Shown: piece by piece, positions 6,346 to 8,353 of the stretch
Position numbering within the stretch: the first letter of the stretch is position 1
How the letters are laid out: each line of letters begins with the position of its first letter
NCBI GenBank assembly: GCA_944325475.1
Contig: CALVAF010000111.1
Location: 1-8,353, forward strand
Reading direction: 5' to 3'
DNA from: an uncultured Helicobacter sp.
GTDB taxonomy: Bacteria; Campylobacterota; Campylobacteria; Campylobacterales; Helicobacteraceae
Length of the DNA stretch: 8,353 bases
Notes under the pieces: generated by a model
Seen by the model: only the letters and a program-made list of their open reading frames with translations
The model's database searches: none
Told to the model about the DNA's origin: nothing
Program-made: the position numbers and the translations under genes

Positions 6346-6351
6346 ATTATA
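6346..6351 (-). promoter_or_regulatory. possible -10 box of the small leftward unit
   Basis: Perfect TATAAT on the minus strand, predicting initiation near 6339, just before the GAGGTG ribosome binding site. The -35 at 17-base spacing is AACCTT, far from consensus, so support is weak on its own. Confidence 0.35.
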
Positions 6352-6595
6352 CTTGACTTAATTTAGAAAAGGTTCTCCCGCATAATCTTTATTTTACACA
6401 CTAATAGTTTGCTGTATCACGCAAGAAATAATAATATACCAAATAATCAAGATTTAATAGACAAGAAAGAGCGTATTACACACATAAATTTTATATAGTC
6501 ACTTGGTTGGGTAAAAAGATATACTTTAATGAAATTATCCTGCGCAAAAAAAATCTCCTTGCAACGGGCATGATTTAATATTATATTTTTAAATA

Positions 6596-6630
6596 GCTTT
6601 AAGCAGCTTTTTAGAATTTGGGCTTAAAGC
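6596..6630 (-). repeat. 9-base inverted repeat downstream of the flavodoxin gene
   Basis: GCTTTAAGC (6596-6604) and GCTTAAAGC (6622-6630) are perfect reverse complements separated by 17 bases. On the minus strand the hairpin lies about 40 bases after the flavodoxin stop and is followed by TATTTAAAAATA, a poor T-run. It may be a weak terminator or an RNA-stabilising hairpin. Confidence 0.35.
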
Positions 6631-6668
6631 AAGGCATAAGCGCGACTGTTTAGAAATTTTAAGAGATT

Positions 6669-7298
6669 TTAAATTGCCGCACTATCTAGCCACTTTTTTA
6701 TCTTATCTTTATTTTGTAAAGAATCAAAAGCCTTGGCATGAGAATTTAACAAGGCTTGGTTATAAGCCCTTAAATCTCTTTTTGTTTTTTCTTTAAATTT
6801 GCTTTCATAAGCAAAACTTGAGAGAAAATTTGCATTTTTGGCTAGGTTTTTTAGCTCACTTAACGCATTACCAAAGCCCCAGCCTGCATTTGTGCAAAAG
6901 GGTATAAGAAACTTATCCCTAAAATCATTCTGCAATAAAAAACTCCTTAGAGGCGATGATAGATGTAGTCCCCAAAGCGGTGTGCCAACAAAAATATGTG
7001 TATAGGCACCTATATCAGGCATACTTTCTAGCTCTACTAAGATATTTTGCTCCCTTTCTTTTGCGGCTAAAGCAACCATCTCCTCATAGTCTTTAGGATA
7101 CTCCTGCTTTGTTTTTAAAACAAAACTATCGCATTTCAAAAGGCTTTGCAGATAAAGGCTTAAGATATGGGTATTTAAGGTTCTTGTGTAATACACGATT
7201 AAGACTTTTGAAGAGCCATTAAAAGAAAAGGCAAGACTAGGTAAAAGACCCAAAAAAGACACTTTTGCAAGAGTGGCATTAAACTCGCGTCTATTCAT
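6669..7298 (-). CDS. flavodoxin-family protein with twin-arginine-type signal
   Basis: This 209-residue protein (from the chosen start) has the flavodoxin fold order. A beta strand leads to the FMN phosphate loop, SKVLIVYYTRTLNTHI. The second loop region is THIFVGTPLWGLHLSSPLRSF, and the third is FLIPFCTNAGWGFG. It ends in a basic helix, KKWLD. It resembles the Flavodoxin_4-type group. The N-terminus MNRREFNATLAKVSFLGL is a twin-arginine-like signal followed by a hydrophobic stretch, so export of a folded FMN protein to the periplasm is inferred. Cleavage is unclear because no AxA site is evident. The usual small residue in the phosphate loop (TGNT) is Leu here (TLNT). AAGGA lies six bases before the ATG at 7298; the ATG at 7301 is only three bases from it. 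It follows the hydrolase gene by 27 bases and is probably co-transcribed. The redox partner is unknown. Confidence 0.85.
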   Translation of the reverse strand: MNRREFNATLAKVSFLGLLPSLAFSFNGSSKVLIVYYTRTLNTHILSLYLQSLLKCDSFVLKTKQEYPKDYEEMVALAAKEREQNILVELESMPDIGAYTHIFVGTPLWGLHLSSPLRSFLLQNDFRDKFLIPFCTNAGWGFGNALSELKNLAKNANFLSSFAYESKFKEKTKRDLRAYNQALLNSHAKAFDSLQNKDKIKKWLDSAAI

Positions 7299-7325
7299 CA
7301 TATTTCCTTAAATATCTTATGTGAG

Positions 7326-8353
7326 TTATAACTTTACCCCATAAAAAGCTTCTAGCTTAGAAAGTGCCTCAAGCACCACCTCATGCTTGTAATAAGTTTG
7401 TATATGCGTGGCATTTTTGAGTTTAAAAAGCTCCTTATCTCTCGTTCCACTTGCCTTTTTATAGGCTTCTTCACTCATATATGCTGTGTCTGCCTTATCC
7501 CCCACGATTAACAAAAGAGGCTTATTGATAAGCTCTATCTCATTGCAAGAATCAAAACTCATAAGCTCTAAAAGTGAAGCCGTAGTGTAGGCAAAGCTTG
7601 AATTTGGGTGTGCGTGTGTATCGCCGTAATACACCATGCCCTCGCGGTATAAGTCCGTGCTTATCTTAGCAAGCTCTGCTTCACTTAGCTTTTTTGGTGC
7701 TTCACCCGTGTAAAGGACCTTACCTAACACCTGCTGCACTCTTGCCTTTGAAGCCTCCTCAAGTCTGCTTTGTATGCTATCTTTTTGAGAATCTAAAAAG
7801 CCATTTCGCCTCACACGACCGCTATAAACATACTCAAAGTTGCAATAGCCTTTAGCCTTTTATCACTTTGTGCGGCTTTAAGTGTGTAGCCTCCACCACC
7901 ACAAATACCTAAAATTCCTAAGCGATTCCTATCCACACCTTTAAAAGTTTCTAAAAAATCAACCGCCGCTCGTATATCCTCTACACGGTTACTTGGCGTA
8001 TCAACATTTCGAGGGCTTCCCCCACTTTCCCCTTGATAGAGCGCATCAAAAGCTAGAGTTACATAACCCATTTTCGCAAGATTCTCTGCATAAAGCCCTG
8101 CAACTTTCTCTTTCACACCTCCATTTGGGTGGGCTACTACGATAGCAGGAACCTTGCCACTCACTCTAAAATTTACAGGAGTATAGAGATTTGCCACTGC
8201 CTTTAAGCCGCGCGTTTGATAGCTGACTTGTTTTATCTTCACTTTGTCCTTTTCATTTTTACTTATGGCATTTTCATACACTAAACCAAAGGGGTTTTTA
8301 GCCACATTGTGCGCAGCATCTTCACTTCGATTTGCTGGTTGTTCATATACTCT
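7326..8353 (-). pseudogene. alpha/beta hydrolase (dienelactone-hydrolase-like), frameshifted and partial
   Basis: Two adjoining leftward frames together make one alpha/beta hydrolase. The upstream part is open from the right edge to a TGA at 7811-7813. It holds the oxyanion-region motif VVAHPNGG, FDALYQGESGG, and the nucleophile elbow GILGICGGGGYT with Cys, as in dienelactone hydrolases. The downstream part (frame ending at 7326) resumes with SGRVRRNGFLDSQ. It carries the likely acid Asp in IVGDKADTAYMSEEAY and the His in NATHIQTYYKHE. The frames join at the coding sequence ATGTTTATAGC (7821-7831), where one missing base, for example in the T-run at 7826-7828, would restore Met-Phe-Tyr-Ser-Gly. 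The break separates nucleophile from acid and His, so neither piece alone should work. The N-terminus lies outside the window: 16 more in-frame codons precede the GTG at 8305. A sequencing error is possible. Confidence 0.85.

Larger units (their letters stand above)
6068..6668. other. 601-base stretch without a confident gene
   Basis: No long ORF covers this AT-rich stretch. It holds a leftward intrinsic terminator at 6118-6145, a possible small leftward gene at 6168-6317 with a -10 box at 6346-6351, and a 9-base inverted repeat at 6596-6630 downstream of the flavodoxin gene. The rest (about 6360-6590) shows only short broken frames and may be decayed sequence. Confidence 0.6.

Noticed and set aside
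6491..6547. 19-codon TTG-started leftward ORF with an AAGGAG upstream
   Set aside because: Very short, no recognisable product, and the T-rich spacer and start look like chance in AT-rich DNA.
6596..6690. Frameshift extending the flavodoxin C-terminus through an open alternative frame
   Set aside because: The existing end, KKWLD plus a few residues, is a normal flavodoxin C-terminus, so no extension is needed.
1..8353. CRISPR arrays, insertion sequences or rRNA
   Set aside because: No regularly spaced direct repeats, transposase-like frames, terminal inverted repeats or rRNA motifs were seen.

Overview
The window is AT-rich, tightly packed bacterial DNA with AAGGA-type ribosome binding sites and occasional GTG/TTG starts. 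The gene repertoire and protein flavour (short LeuD, a ModE-led mod operon with an extra small protein between modA and modB, many lysine/phenylalanine-rich proteins) suggest a member of the Campylobacterota, most likely an enterohepatic-type Helicobacter. The genus is inferred, not proven.

Left part (1-1858). A leftward leucine-biosynthesis block holds a 72-residue protein of unknown function, leuD (small subunit of isopropylmalate isomerase) and leuB (3-isopropylmalate dehydrogenase, cut by the window edge). The genes are 3 and 0 bases apart, so they are almost certainly one transcript, starting from an extended -10 promoter near 1740. leuC is not next to leuD here. Across a 152-base divergent gap lies a rightward consensus sigma-70 promoter (TTGACA, 17 bases, TATAAT). 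A 30-base imperfect palindrome resembling a ModE operator overlaps its -10.

Centre (1859-5334). A five-gene rightward molybdate operon reads modE, modA, a divergent TOBE/Mop-like small protein, modB, modC. ModE would sense molybdate through its two TOBE domains and repress the operon. ModA binds molybdate in the periplasm, ModB is the membrane channel and ModC the ATPase, which has a short single-TOBE tail. The last four genes overlap, so their translation is probably coupled.

Right part (5335-8353). A leftward tRNA-Asn(GUU) with its own promoter is followed by a rightward YnfA-family four-helix membrane protein. A 601-base stretch without a clear gene comes next. It contains a leftward intrinsic terminator and, upstream of it, a small gene-like unit (-10 box, Shine-Dalgarno, 49-codon ORF). 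The window ends with a leftward pair: a dienelactone-hydrolase-like alpha/beta hydrolase broken by a one-base frameshift and running off the window, then a flavodoxin-like protein with a twin-arginine-type signal.

The main points of interest are the ModE operator/promoter arrangement, the TOBE-like protein inside the mod operon, the frameshifted hydrolase, the exported flavodoxin and the small transcription unit in the gap. I did not find a clearly novel multi-gene system.
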